A stretch of 64,000 nucleotides of DNA, taken from Calothrix sp. NIES-4105 (GTDB lineage Bacteria; Cyanobacteriota; Cyanobacteriia; Cyanobacteriales; Nostocaceae). The stretch lies in NCBI RefSeq assembly GCF_002368415.1, contig NZ_AP018290.1:8795717-8859716 (forward strand). The letters run 5' to 3'. Below the pieces are notes generated by a model that made no database searches, had not been told where the DNA came from, and was given only the letters and a program-made list of their open reading frames with translations. The position numbers and the translations under genes were made by a program. How positions within the stretch are numbered: the stretch's first letter is position 1; each line of letters opens with the position of its first letter. This document shows positions 8,033 to 17,069 of this stretch, in pieces.

Positions 8033-10417
8033 ATGAGTCATTGTCTCAATCCCAAATGCTTTAACCCTAATGACCCAATCAATAAATATGGGATAATTTG
8101 TATCCACTGTGGTGAAAATCTTTTATTACAAAAGCAATATAGAATTATAAGACGAATGGGTACAGGGGGATTTGCTAGGACATTTGAGGTTGAATCACAA
8201 GACAACACAAAAAGCATTAAAGTTGTTAAAATTTTGAATTTATCGCGGTATGATAATTTTGACCAAAAAGAGCGCGATAAAAAAGAGAAAATTATTAAAT
8301 TATTTAAGCGTGAAGCTGAGGTTTTAAATCGTTTAAATCATCCGGGTATTCCGAAAGTGGATGACGGTTACTTTGAATTTGAATTTAAAAATGGCAGTGA
8401 ACCATTACATTGTCTAATCATGGAAAAAATAGACGGTGTAAATTTACAACAATGGCTTGATGAAAGAAATAATCAACCGATTGACTTTGAACTAGCGCGC
8501 GAGTGGTTAAAACAAATAACTCTAATTTTAGAGCAAGTTCATGCACATGGTTTTTTCCATCGTGATATTAAACCTGCTAATATTATGCTCCGACCTAATG
8601 GGCAGTTAGTACTAATTGATTTCGGCGCCGTTCGCGATTTAGCTGACACATTTTTGCAATTCGACTCAACCGATGCGCGAGGTACTTGTATTGGTTCTGT
8701 TGGATATGCACCACCCGAACAATATCTACATGGTTTAGCTGTTCAGCAGTCAGATTTTTTTGCTTTGGGACGCACTTTTGTACATTTATTAACTGGTGTA
8801 CCCCCGTGCGATATCTCAGATATACAAAAATCTAGCCACTTCAACTGGCGCCAATATTTGCCAGTAAAAAACAATTCGCGTTCTAGTGTTATCTCTAAAT
8901 TTCGCACCAAGTTGATGTGTGATTTACTAGATAGCATGATGGAACACGACTGGGAAAAAAGACCAAAAAACACACGTGTTATTATTGCTTCTTTAAATCG
9001 TAAAACCCCAATTCCTCGGATTTACAAAAAAATTATCTACGTTGCTACTTTTTTCTTAGTAGGACTAATTAGCAGTTACTGGTATGCTACTGGTGTAAAC
9101 GGTTGTGAAAAAATTTGGATACGACGCTTCAACTTGAATGATAAGATGAGTTGCGGCGAAGAAATCATGATGCTTAACTCTATAGATAAAGATAAACAAG
9201 ATGGAGTAAACGCTTTTGCAGCAGGTAAATATTCTGATTCTATTAAGCTACTAGAAAAATCTTTACAAGCTAGGCAAGACCCAGAAAGCTTTATTTATTT
9301 AAATAACGCGCGGCTCAAAGCAAATAATTATAAAACTTTAACTATCGCAATCGTTGCTCCCATCAGTGATAGCAATAATGATACCATCAATTCGAGTCGG
9401 GAAATGTTACAGGGTGTTGCACAGGCACAAAATGAATTTAATCAAAAACACCAAAGCCAAAAAATTGGTTTACATGTTTTAATTGCGAGCGATAATAATA
9501 AGCCTCAAGATGCTCTTAAAATTGCCCAAGCATTAGGAAAGCTAATTGACGTTGTTGCCGTTATTGGTCATTTTCGCAGCGAGACAACTTTAGCTGCACA
9601 AACAGCATACCAAGAAGCTAAACTTTTATTAATTTCATCAACTGCAACTTCTGATGACCTTTCAAACACATGTCCTCAACAAGAGCATAATTGCTTTTTT
9701 CGAGTCGTTTCAAGCAACAGTGTTACAAGCACAGTTTTGGCAAATTATTTAAATATTGCTCAAAAACGTCGCTTGGCAGTATTTTATAACCCTAGCAGCA
9801 ACTATAGTAAATCATTACTTGAAAAATTACGCGATAGTTTTACTAAACTAAATGGCGAAATTGTTGCAGAAATTTCTTTGTCTGATAACATTGAATCTAA
9901 TATCAATCAAGTCAAACAAAAAGGCGCCGACGCAATTGTTCTTTTTCCTACCACCGATGGTTTAACATCAGATGCAGCGGTACAAGTCATTGAATATGCT
10001 AACCAGTTTAACTATTTAGTTGTAGGTGGGGATAGCCTTGATAATTCCAAGATAATTAGAAAACTCGCCTTAAATAATATAGGCAGCGCAATTGCATTAC
10101 CTTGGTATTCTGGAATACCATCTGACTTTAATACACAAGCTGACCAACTTTGGAAAAAGCGTATTAGCTGGCATACAGCCCTTACTTACGATGCCACAAA
10201 AGCATTAATCGCAGCTTTTGACAAACAGAATTTTAATACTAGCTATATACGCAGTAATTTATCTAAATATCTAGCTAACCCTAACTTTGCTTTAATTGGC
10301 GCCACCGGAGAAATAAGCTTCACTCCAAACGGCAACCGCAAGCAGCAAAGCGTACATATCGTGAAAATTCGCCTTAATCCTCTAACTGGCAAAACTGAGT
10401 TTAAGTCGGGAACCTAA
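8033..10417 (+). CDS. Serine/threonine kinase fused to ABC-type substrate-binding protein
   Basis: A 794-residue fusion. Residues 1-30 form a zinc ribbon (CLNPKCF, then CIHC). The kinase domain spans about 35-310, with glycine loop GTGGFA, catalytic loop HRDIKPANIM, DFGAVRDL in place of DFG, and APPEQ. A basic linker leads to one transmembrane helix near 335-352 (VATFFLVGLISSYWYATG). A TPR-like pair follows (FAAGKYSDSIKLLEKSL), and from about 440 a type I periplasmic-binding fold like the branched-chain amino-acid receptors (TIAIVAPISD, VVAVIGHFRSETTLAA). The layout implies a membrane receptor kinase sensing a small ligand outside and phosphorylating proteins inside. The family is known in cyanobacteria; the ligand is not. 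Confidence 0.9.
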   Translation: MSHCLNPKCFNPNDPINKYGIICIHCGENLLLQKQYRIIRRMGTGGFARTFEVESQDNTKSIKVVKILNLSRYDNFDQKERDKKEKIIKLFKREAEVLNRLNHPGIPKVDDGYFEFEFKNGSEPLHCLIMEKIDGVNLQQWLDERNNQPIDFELAREWLKQITLILEQVHAHGFFHRDIKPANIMLRPNGQLVLIDFGAVRDLADTFLQFDSTDARGTCIGSVGYAPPEQYLHGLAVQQSDFFALGRTFVHLLTGVPPCDISDIQKSSHFNWRQYLPVKNNSRSSVISKFRTKLMCDLLDSMMEHDWEKRPKNTRVIIASLNRKTPIPRIYKKIIYVATFFLVGLISSYWYATGVNGCEKIWIRRFNLNDKMSCGEEIMMLNSIDKDKQDGVNAFAAGKYSDSIKLLEKSLQARQDPESFIYLNNARLKANNYKTLTIAIVAPISDSNNDTINSSREMLQGVAQAQNEFNQKHQSQKIGLHVLIASDNNKPQDALKIAQALGKLIDVVAVIGHFRSETTLAAQTAYQEAKLLLISSTATSDDLSNTCPQQEHNCFFRVVSSNSVTSTVLANYLNIAQKRRLAVFYNPSSNYSKSLLEKLRDSFTKLNGEIVAEISLSDNIESNINQVKQKGADAIVLFPTTDGLTSDAAVQVIEYANQFNYLVVGGDSLDNSKIIRKLALNNIGSAIALPWYSGIPSDFNTQADQLWKKRISWHTALTYDATKALIAAFDKQNFNTSYIRSNLSKYLANPNFALIGATGEISFTPNGNRKQQSVHIVKIRLNPLTGKTEFKSGT

Positions 10418-10767
10418 CTTTCATGCTAACGAATGCAGGTCAAAGCTTTAAACCAATATAAAAAGTTAGTATCTGCATAACAAAAACCTCAAACAATTTT
10501 TTTGAACTGTAAAGGGCGTGTGATTAGGGAGTGCGTATTGTTTTACGTATCTAAATATCATTTATCACGGTGCAAATACTATTGACGAATGTAACGCAGC
10601 ATTATAGGAATAATAAAGAGGATTTCAGGTATAATAAAATTTTACTCATTCTATAGGCGCTCCATAGTCAGGTATAGTAAAATATTCCTGACAGCAATAT
10701 AGGCATAAATAGGTTTTTATCACAAGAGTTTGTTATCTTAATTGTAGGTCGATTCAAGGAATTAAAA
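10418..10767. other. Intergenic region upstream of tnpB
   Basis: 350 bp with no convincing gene. It contains two related stretches, CAGGTATAATAAAATTTTAC near 10627 and CAGGTATAGTAAAATATTCC near 10670. It also contains a 6-bp-stem hairpin GTCAGG/CCTGAC at 10667-10692, which may belong to the left end of the TnpB element. Confidence 0.45.
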
Positions 10768-12108
10768 ATGCAGCTAGTAGAAAGGAGAGTAATTAAGTCG
10801 AATCATCAAGTCTATAAACAGATTGATGAAATGAGTTTTGCATCAAAAAATTTATACAACAAAGCAACTTTTATTATGAGGCAAAGTTTTTTATCTTGGG
10901 GACAGTCCAATGTTCCAAGGTATGAAAGGTTGTATCACATGATGAAAGACTGTGAGGAATATAAATCTCTCCCAGCAAAGGTATCTCAACAAGTATTAAA
11001 AATGGTAGCTCAAAACTGGACATCATTTTTTGCAGCTAGTGTTGAATACCAAATCGAACCGTCTAAATTCACGGGTAGACCGTCACTGCCTGGATATCTA
11101 GAGAAAGATGGAAGGTACTGTTTGATTTTTACAAGTCAAGCAACATTCAAAAAACAACTAGGTCAGGGGTTAATTCGACTAAGTGAAATTGATTACTGTT
11201 TTGAGACTTGTGTCAAGCTGGGCAAGGTAAATAAGTATTGTCAATCGCGCATTGTTCCTAAACTTGACCATTACGTTTTAGAAATAGTTTATGAAATTCC
11301 AGATGTCCCGGTACTAAATAATGATTTGATTGCAGCGATAGATTTTGGTGTGAATAACTTGATGGCTATAACTTCAAATGTGCCTGGTTTTGAACCAGTT
11401 CTCATTAATGGTAGACCGTTAAAATCTATAAACCAATTCTATAATTCAAAGCGTGCCGCAATTACTTCTAACAACTTCAATAAAATCTCAAAACGTCTTA
11501 AACGCTTTACTACATCTCGGAATCACAAGGTTAAAGATTATTTGCATAGAGCATCAACTTATGTAATTAATATTTTATCTGAGTTAGGAATCACTAAATT
11601 AGTTTTGGGTAAAAATAAGGGATGGAAGAATGGTATTAATATAGGAGGAGTTAACAATCAGAATTTTGTGCAAATTCCTCATGCACAATTAATTGAACTG
11701 CTCACCTATAAAGGCGCGATGAAAGGGATTGAGATAATTATTCAAGAAGAATCTTACACGTCTAAAGCTAGTTTTTTGAATAACGATTTTATCCCAACAT
11801 ATAATTCCAAACCTGTAGATTGGGAACCGTCAGGAAAACGGGTCAAAAGAGGTCTTTATGTTACGCAAGATGGTATAGCTCTCAATGCCGACATCAACGG
11901 CAGTTACAACATTTTAGTCAAAGCATTCCCCAACGCCTTCGGGATAGGGGATAGAGAGGTGTTAGTTACCCCCAGGAAGGTGAATTTAGGAGGTCATACA
12001 CCCACATTGGTGATTCCCTTCTAGATAAGGATTCAATTCCAATCCTTCTATAAAGTTTTGTGAAGAAGTAGAAGTTATCTATTATAGAAAACTACGTCTG
12101 CCTATATT
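10696..12108. mobile_element. Possible TnpB-only (IS605-like) element
   Basis: A single tnpB gene is bracketed by AATATAGGCA at 10696-10705 and its exact complement TGCCTATATT at 12099-12108. The right copy sits in a small hairpin (GCCT-ATATT-AGGC) and the left copy lies just inside a 6-bp hairpin. IS605-type elements end in subterminal hairpins rather than classical inverted repeats, so the exact ends are uncertain. No tnpA is present, so any movement would need a transposase in trans. Confidence 0.4.
10768..12024 (+). CDS. tnpB: TnpB-family RNA-guided endonuclease / IS605 OrfB-type protein
   Basis: A 418-residue protein. The RuvC-like residues are visible: AAIDFGVNNLMAIT (Asp near 190), IIIQEESYTSKAS (Glu near 330) and ALNADINGSYNI (Asp near 370). 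The Cys4 zinc finger normally present between the Glu and last Asp motifs is absent, and the spacer has no CxxC, which defines a zinc-less subgroup common in cyanobacteria. TnpB proteins cut DNA guided by an RNA made from the element's 3' end, so the region around 11930-12100 is the place to expect a guide RNA. The start has CAAGGA upstream. The gene appears intact but has no tnpA next to it. Confidence 0.88.
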   Translation: MQLVERRVIKSNHQVYKQIDEMSFASKNLYNKATFIMRQSFLSWGQSNVPRYERLYHMMKDCEEYKSLPAKVSQQVLKMVAQNWTSFFAASVEYQIEPSKFTGRPSLPGYLEKDGRYCLIFTSQATFKKQLGQGLIRLSEIDYCFETCVKLGKVNKYCQSRIVPKLDHYVLEIVYEIPDVPVLNNDLIAAIDFGVNNLMAITSNVPGFEPVLINGRPLKSINQFYNSKRAAITSNNFNKISKRLKRFTTSRNHKVKDYLHRASTYVINILSELGITKLVLGKNKGWKNGINIGGVNNQNFVQIPHAQLIELLTYKGAMKGIEIIIQEESYTSKASFLNNDFIPTYNSKPVDWEPSGKRVKRGLYVTQDGIALNADINGSYNILVKAFPNAFGIGDREVLVTPRKVNLGGHTPTLVIPF

Positions 12109-12250
12109 AGGCTATACAAAACTGAACTATATTCTCAAATCATTGCTCAAATTTAATCTAGTTATTTGTAGTTATTTGTAGCATAGCCCCACATACGACG
12201 AGAAATATCCCGTAGAAGATTGAAGTATAAAAAATAAGGAAAATACAATT

Positions 12251-12427
12251 GTGGTTTTTTTACACGATGAACAAAGTACAAATATAGTCTGGGGAGCTTA
12301 CCCAGTAGACGATAGCAGCGACCCATACGATTGGGTACTCGACTCAATTATGGCGGCAAGTCCAATTGACCAACCTGCACCAATTGATATTGTCGTCGAG
12401 CCAGTAGCGCAGTCAGCAGATGATTAA
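12251..12427 (+). CDS. Possible small acidic protein of 58 residues
   Basis: A GTG at 12251 with AAGGA at 12236-12240 (10-bp spacing) opens a 58-codon frame ending in TAA at 12425-12427. The peptide is acidic, contains AYPVDDSSDPYDWVLDSI and ends in VEPVAQSADD. It has no cysteines and no membrane segment. I do not recognise it. It converges on menF with only 6 bp between the stops, and it lies just beyond the TnpB element. The ribosome-binding site and amino-acid-like composition support it; its shortness counts against it. Confidence 0.45.
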   Translation: MVFLHDEQSTNIVWGAYPVDDSSDPYDWVLDSIMAASPIDQPAPIDIVVEPVAQSADD

Positions 12428-12433
12428 ATATAT

Positions 12434-13888
12434 TTAAACCAAAGCTTTCAGTAACGCTTGAAACTTGAGTTGAATTTCTGCTAATTCCTTACTTGGGTCA
12501 GAACCAGCAACGATACCGGCGCCTGCATACAACCGTGCGCGGTTGCCATCGATCAACGCCGAACGAATTCCAACAATGAATTCGCAGTTCCCCGAAGTAT
12601 CTACCCAACCTAAAGGCGCCGCATACAAACCTCGTTCAAAACTTTCATAACGTCGAATTTGCTTCATAGCATCCAAGCGCGACTCACCAGCAACTGCGGG
12701 TGTGGGATGTAAATGGGCGATAATCTGTAAAGGATGTACATGACTTGGGACTAATGCCTGAATTGGTGTCCATAAGTGTTGAATATTTGATAACTGCCGT
12801 AAACGCGGTGTCCCCTGAAAGTTTACAACTTGTGGAAATAATCCTAGTTTTAATAATTGTTGTGTGATAAAGTCAATAACTAAGGAATGTTCGTGTCGTT
12901 CTTTCTCGCTCTTAAGTAAACGATCTGCATTTATGGCATCTTCTTCTGGTGTTTTGCCGCGCGGTGCGCTTCCTGCCAACGCATCAGTAACAAGAGTCAA
13001 GTTATGAACATTTATCAAACGTTCCGGACTGGCGCCGATAAAACTTTGCCCTTTACCGTTACTCGTAGAAAATATATAACAGTTAGGATGAAGTCGTCGC
13101 AGATTGTTTAATGACTTGAATAAATTAAATGCCGTCCTTGAATATATATCAAGCGCAGAGGCTAAAACAATTTTACTAAAATGACCGTCGCGAATCGCAC
13201 CAAGCGCAGAAACTACAGATGCTTTGAACTCTTCGGGGTTTGCGACCAATCTTTGACTATATCTAGCAGGCGAATTATTTGGATTGGGCGAATAATAGCC
13301 TAGAGATTGAATTATTTCAATTTTTGTCCATAAAACATGTAGAATAGTATGAACATTGGTATTCGCATCAATCGCAAGATTTACCATGACCTGACAGCGG
13401 TTATTTTTCACAGAAACTTGCCAAGCAGGCAAGAAAACAGTGCCATCCGAGAAAGGATAATCTGACTGTGAATTATCATCAAAAAAACTAAAGCTACAAA
13501 AAAAACGTGGCTGTATATTTTTGTTATCTGTTTTTCTATGTATACTATTTGTTTTATCTTGTTCAAAATGCACAAGATTGCTTAAAGTCTCTTGAATAAA
13601 TTCTTCTGTTTTACGAAATCTTGCTTTGCCTGTGATTTCTAGCTTTGCTACTGCATCAATTGCAACAATTGATTCCCCACTAGCTTGATTTTCCCAATAA
13701 AATGTTACCTGCTGCCTTCGTGCTAATTTTGCCAGAACAACTAAGGGGTCAACCAAATTAATCTCAAATGAAATACTTGCGATTTTCGCGCTGTTACTTC
13801 GGGCACAGTTAGACCGAACAGCGTCTAGAAATTCGTATATTTCCCTATTATATACAAAAAAGTCAGAGCGACATGGAGAAACTGTCAT
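12434..13888 (-). CDS. menF: Isochorismate synthase
   Basis: A chorismate-utilising enzyme making isochorismate, the first committed step to phylloquinone (vitamin K1) of photosystem I. The ATG at 13888 gives 484 residues; a TTG four codons earlier is less likely. The C-terminal catalytic half shows FIGASPERLI, DALAGSAPRGKTPEEDA, HLHPTPAVAGESR, GLYAAPLGWVD and YAGAGIVAGSDPSKELAE, which together form the metal- and chorismate-binding site. The N-terminal half is poorly conserved as usual. It is divergent from menA, and the shared upstream region holds an inverted-repeat element. Confidence 0.93.
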   Translation of the reverse strand: MTVSPCRSDFFVYNREIYEFLDAVRSNCARSNSAKIASISFEINLVDPLVVLAKLARRQQVTFYWENQASGESIVAIDAVAKLEITGKARFRKTEEFIQETLSNLVHFEQDKTNSIHRKTDNKNIQPRFFCSFSFFDDNSQSDYPFSDGTVFLPAWQVSVKNNRCQVMVNLAIDANTNVHTILHVLWTKIEIIQSLGYYSPNPNNSPARYSQRLVANPEEFKASVVSALGAIRDGHFSKIVLASALDIYSRTAFNLFKSLNNLRRLHPNCYIFSTSNGKGQSFIGASPERLINVHNLTLVTDALAGSAPRGKTPEEDAINADRLLKSEKERHEHSLVIDFITQQLLKLGLFPQVVNFQGTPRLRQLSNIQHLWTPIQALVPSHVHPLQIIAHLHPTPAVAGESRLDAMKQIRRYESFERGLYAAPLGWVDTSGNCEFIVGIRSALIDGNRARLYAGAGIVAGSDPSKELAEIQLKFQALLKALV

Positions 13889-13969
13889 GGTATTAAACAA
13901 AAGTAAATTTTTTTGAAGTTATCTTCCTAAAGAGTCCTGAATTGTGGTCGTATTTCTACAGGTAACATA

Positions 13970-14094
13970 AAGCGTCGCCTTAAAGCTAGCCTACTGCGCT
14001 CCAAGATTGAACGCTCGTTTGAGCATGTGCTGCACGGTTAAAGCAGTACAATGTCCAAAAGCGTTCAATCTTTAGCACAGTCGCGGTGGCGATG
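13970..14094. repeat. Inverted-repeat element in the menF-menA divergent region
   Basis: Perfect 13-bp arms AAGATTGAACGCT (14003-14015) and complement (14060-14072) are extended outward by imperfect pairing (ACTGCGCT against AGCACAGT, and GTCGCC against GGCGAT). It sits where both promoters should lie and resembles a small non-autonomous element. Confidence 0.55.
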
Positions 14095-14128
14095 AATTAT
14101 AAAGCAAGTAGTTTAGTAATTGTAGAAA

Positions 14129-15028
14129 ATGACTACAAAGCTGATTTTATATCCTAATAACAAATTGTGGATGGCTGCGATTAAGCCACCGATGTACAGC
14201 GTTGCGATTATGCCAATTTGGGTAGGAACCGCTGTTGCTTATGCACAAACGCAACATCTTGATAGTACAATTTTCTCCACTTTTTTAGGCGCCGCAATAT
14301 TAATATTAGCTTGGGAAAACCTGAGCAACGATGTCTTTGATTCCGAAACAGGAATCGATCAAAACAAACATCACTCGCTAGTTAACTTAACTGGAAACAA
14401 GCCATTAGTATTTTGGTTAGGAAACTTGTGTTTGATATTAGGATTGTTAGGAATATTTACAATTACTTGGTGGCAACAAGACCCAACTGTAATTGGAATT
14501 ATTTTACTATGTTGTGGCTTAGGTTACATTTACCAAGGACCCCCCTTCCGTCTCGGATATAAAGGTTTAGGGGAGATATTATGCTTTTTCGCGTTTGGCC
14601 CTTTAGCATGTGAAGCAGCATACTACAGTCAAACTCAAGCTTGGTCGATTTCTAGCTTAGTCGCTTCGATAATAGTTGGAGTTGCCACAAGCCTAATTTT
14701 ATTTTGCTCACACTTTCACCAAGTCAAAGACGACCTCGCAGCCGGAAAACTCTCACCAATTGTTCGACTTGGTACATTTCGAGGCGCCCAAGTTTTAACT
14801 ATTTGTACTGTCAGTATTTACGTACTGATGGGAATATTTGTGATTTTGGGTTTCTTTCCTATCTGGACTTTACTAAGTTGGGGTAGTTTACCATTTGCCG
14901 TCAAACTTTGTCGTCACGTTCAGCTTAATCATGACAAACCTGATCTAGTCAGTAACTGTAAGTTTATCGCAGTCGCCGTCCACTTTTGGTGCTGTTCGTT
15001 ATTTGGGTTGGGATTTTTACTTGGTTAA
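14129..15028 (+). CDS. menA: 2-carboxy-1,4-naphthoquinone phytyltransferase
   Basis: A 299-residue membrane prenyltransferase of the UbiA family that attaches the phytyl chain during phylloquinone synthesis. KPPMYSVAIMPIWVGTAVAY is the conserved first helix. NDVFDSETGIDQNK carries the first Asp-rich prenyl-diphosphate motif, and HFHQVKDDLAAGK the second. Eight or so hydrophobic helices are visible. The ATG at 14129 fits the family start. menC follows on the same strand after 138 bp, and the two are probably part of one pathway cluster with divergent menF. Confidence 0.93.
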   Translation: MTTKLILYPNNKLWMAAIKPPMYSVAIMPIWVGTAVAYAQTQHLDSTIFSTFLGAAILILAWENLSNDVFDSETGIDQNKHHSLVNLTGNKPLVFWLGNLCLILGLLGIFTITWWQQDPTVIGIILLCCGLGYIYQGPPFRLGYKGLGEILCFFAFGPLACEAAYYSQTQAWSISSLVASIIVGVATSLILFCSHFHQVKDDLAAGKLSPIVRLGTFRGAQVLTICTVSIYVLMGIFVILGFFPIWTLLSWGSLPFAVKLCRHVQLNHDKPDLVSNCKFIAVAVHFWCCSLFGLGFLLG

Positions 15029-15166
15029 TGTATTTATTTTTACCACAGAGACGCAGAGAACACAGAGGAAGGAAAGATGAACCACTTTGACACAAAGAAC
15101 ACAAAGAAGGAGTTATTGAGATGTAACCCACCAAATTCAAGTTTTGAATAAAAGGTATACTTTGGG
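15029..15166. repeat. Dispersed ACAGAGACGCAGAG / ACACAAAGAACACAAAG repeat
   Basis: The menA-menC gap holds ACCACAGAGACGCAGAGAAC and GACACAAAGAACACAAAGAA, units also seen at 7330-7392, 28455-28505 and 39791-39820. It is non-coding and of unknown role. Confidence 0.6.
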
Positions 15167-16081
15167 GTGGTGATATATCAATTTAATTTTCGTCCTTATA
15201 AAAGGCGATTTGTTCACCCTGTTCAAACTAATCACGGTTTATGGGAAATTCGTGAAGGCATTATTATTGAATTAGAACAGGAAGATGGTCAGGTTGGATG
15301 GGGTGAAATAGCTCCTATTCCCTGGTTTGGCTCAGAAACTCTCGACCAAGCTCTGGAATTTTGCCAATATTTACCCAAAGAAATTAATGGTGATGTAATT
15401 TTTTCTATTCCCGATACATTACCTGCATGTCAATTCGGATTTGAAACAGCATTAACTCCATTACCATCATCCTATATTCCCCATTCCCTAAAATTGAGTG
15501 CCTTACTACCTGCCGGAAAAAGCGCTATTGATGCATATCTTCCTTTATGGCAATCTGGATACCGTACTTTTAAATGGAAAATAGCTGTTAATTCAATTGA
15601 TGAAGAACTAGCAATATTGGAATTACTCGTACAAAAATTACCAGCAGGCGCCATTAGGTTAGACGCGAATGCAGGACTAGGCTATGATGAGGCAAAACTC
15701 TGGTTAGAGACTTGTGATAAATTAATGTCAAACGGTGTAAACATTGAATTTATCGAACAACCGTTACCACCATCCCAGTTCGAGGAAATGTTGGAATTGA
15801 GCGTAAGCTATAAAACAAAACTCGCGCTTGATGAGTCAGTTGCTACACTTCAGAATCTTGAAACCTGTTACTCCAAAGGATGGCGCCAGATTTTTGTTAT
15901 CAAACCCCTTATTATTGGTTCCCCAAGTAAACTGTCGAAATTTTGCCAGCAACATCAAATCGACGCAGTATTTTCATCAGTTTTTGAAACAGATATTGGT
16001 AGAAATGCCGCGCTACAGCTAGCAAATGAACTATCGCTTCATCATCGAGCAGTTGGTTTTGGCGTTAACCATTGGTTTTAG
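15167..16081 (+). CDS. menC: o-Succinylbenzoate synthase
   Basis: An enolase-superfamily dehydratase producing o-succinylbenzoate in phylloquinone synthesis; 304 residues. Catalytic features: TFKWKI (KxK), RLDANAGL (first metal Asp), FIEQPLPP (second metal Glu), LALDESV (third metal Asp) and IFVIKP (second catalytic Lys). Translation probably starts at tandem GTG codons, 15167 or 15170. The final two codons and stop (TGGTTTTAG) are the beginning of a 49-bp unit that is duplicated directly downstream. Neither menE nor menH follows, although menE often does in this cluster. Confidence 0.9.
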   Translation: MVIYQFNFRPYKRRFVHPVQTNHGLWEIREGIIIELEQEDGQVGWGEIAPIPWFGSETLDQALEFCQYLPKEINGDVIFSIPDTLPACQFGFETALTPLPSSYIPHSLKLSALLPAGKSAIDAYLPLWQSGYRTFKWKIAVNSIDEELAILELLVQKLPAGAIRLDANAGLGYDEAKLWLETCDKLMSNGVNIEFIEQPLPPSQFEEMLELSVSYKTKLALDESVATLQNLETCYSKGWRQIFVIKPLIIGSPSKLSKFCQQHQIDAVFSSVFETDIGRNAALQLANELSLHHRAVGFGVNHWF

Positions 16082-16170
16082 TAAGGTGGGCACTGCCCAC
16101 CCTACGCACTCAACACTCATATGGTTTTAGTAAGGTGGGCACTGCCCACCCTACGCACTCAGCACTCATC
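16073..16170 (+). repeat. 49-bp tandem duplication with GGTGGGCACTGCCCACC palindrome
   Basis: Two copies of a unit starting TGGTTTTAGTAAGG begin at 16073 and 16122. Each contains the 17-bp palindrome GGTGGGCACTGCCCACC and ends in ACTC heptamers. The first copy includes the end of menC. Related GGTGGGC palindromes occur at 29756 and 52735. It lies between convergent menC and fabD. Confidence 0.85.
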
Positions 16171-16171
16171 A

Positions 16172-17047
16172 CTACTCTGGTAATTCTGCTCTTCCACGAA
16201 TATTTTCTAAGGTTAAATCTGAGCAAGTGCGCTTAATTAAACCTGTTAGTACATTACCTGGGCCTATCTCTATAACCTTTTCGATGCCAAATTGTGGAAA
16301 TGCTAACGCGATTTCTCGCCATCGGACACTACCTGTCATCTGTTTTAATAATCGCTGTTTTAACTCGTTCGCGTCATCGGATGGTGTTGGTTCGACGTTA
16401 GATAGTACTGGACACCTAGCTGTTTGGAATTCTACTGACTCCAAAACTTCTCTATATTCATTATCGGCTGCTCGCATCAACGGTGAATGAAAGGCGCCGG
16501 AAACATTCAAAGGAATTGCCCGTCTCGCTTTTACCTTTGACATTACCGTTTGTACAGCATTTTCTGTACCAGAGATAACAACCTGTGCTGGACTATTATC
16601 GTTTGCCAACACAACGTCAGGAGTTTCAGAAATTACTTGAGAAAGCTGTTCACGGTCAAAGTTCATTAATGCTGCCATCATCCCACCAGATGCATTTTGC
16701 ATTAATTCCGCGCGTCGCTTAACTAAACGCAATCCTGTAGACCATTCAAAAACACCCGCACTATACAAAGCTACATACTCTCCCAAGCTATGCCCTGCCA
16801 CTAAATCGGGCTTTTGTTTTTCGCTTAACAAGTCTGATAAAATACTCTCAATTACGTATAAACACGGTTGAGTGTAGACAGTGCTGGCTAGCTTTTCTTC
16901 ATCTTGACAGACATCAACAACTGACCAGCCCAAAATTTCTTCAGCTTGAGTAAATTTATCTTTACAAGCAGGCAAGTCAAGAATATCAATTCCCATTCCA
17001 GCAGTTTGAGAACCTTGTCCTGGGAACACCCACGCAGTTTTAGTCAT
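16172..17047 (-). CDS. fabD: Malonyl-CoA:ACP transacylase
   Basis: A 291-residue enzyme that loads malonyl groups onto acyl carrier protein for fatty-acid synthesis. WVFPGQGSQTAGMG at the N-terminus, VAGHSLGEYVALYSAG with the nucleophilic serine, SGAFHSPLM with the catalytic histidine, and IEIGPGNVLTGLI are all in place. Length matches the family. It is the last gene of plsX-fabH-fabD on the minus strand. The spacing to fabH is filled by a heptamer repeat array, so the operon may be partly uncoupled by RNA hairpins. Confidence 0.96.
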   Translation of the reverse strand: MTKTAWVFPGQGSQTAGMGIDILDLPACKDKFTQAEEILGWSVVDVCQDEEKLASTVYTQPCLYVIESILSDLLSEKQKPDLVAGHSLGEYVALYSAGVFEWSTGLRLVKRRAELMQNASGGMMAALMNFDREQLSQVISETPDVVLANDNSPAQVVISGTENAVQTVMSKVKARRAIPLNVSGAFHSPLMRAADNEYREVLESVEFQTARCPVLSNVEPTPSDDANELKQRLLKQMTGSVRWREIALAFPQFGIEKVIEIGPGNVLTGLIKRTCSDLTLENIRGRAELPE

Positions 17048-17069
17048 TTAATCGAAAGTAAAAAAGTTT

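Noticed and set aside
10640-10700. Direct repeats CAGGTATA(A/G)TAAAAT as a CRISPR-like or iteron site
   Set aside because: Only two copies with imperfect identity, more simply explained as part of the TnpB element end.
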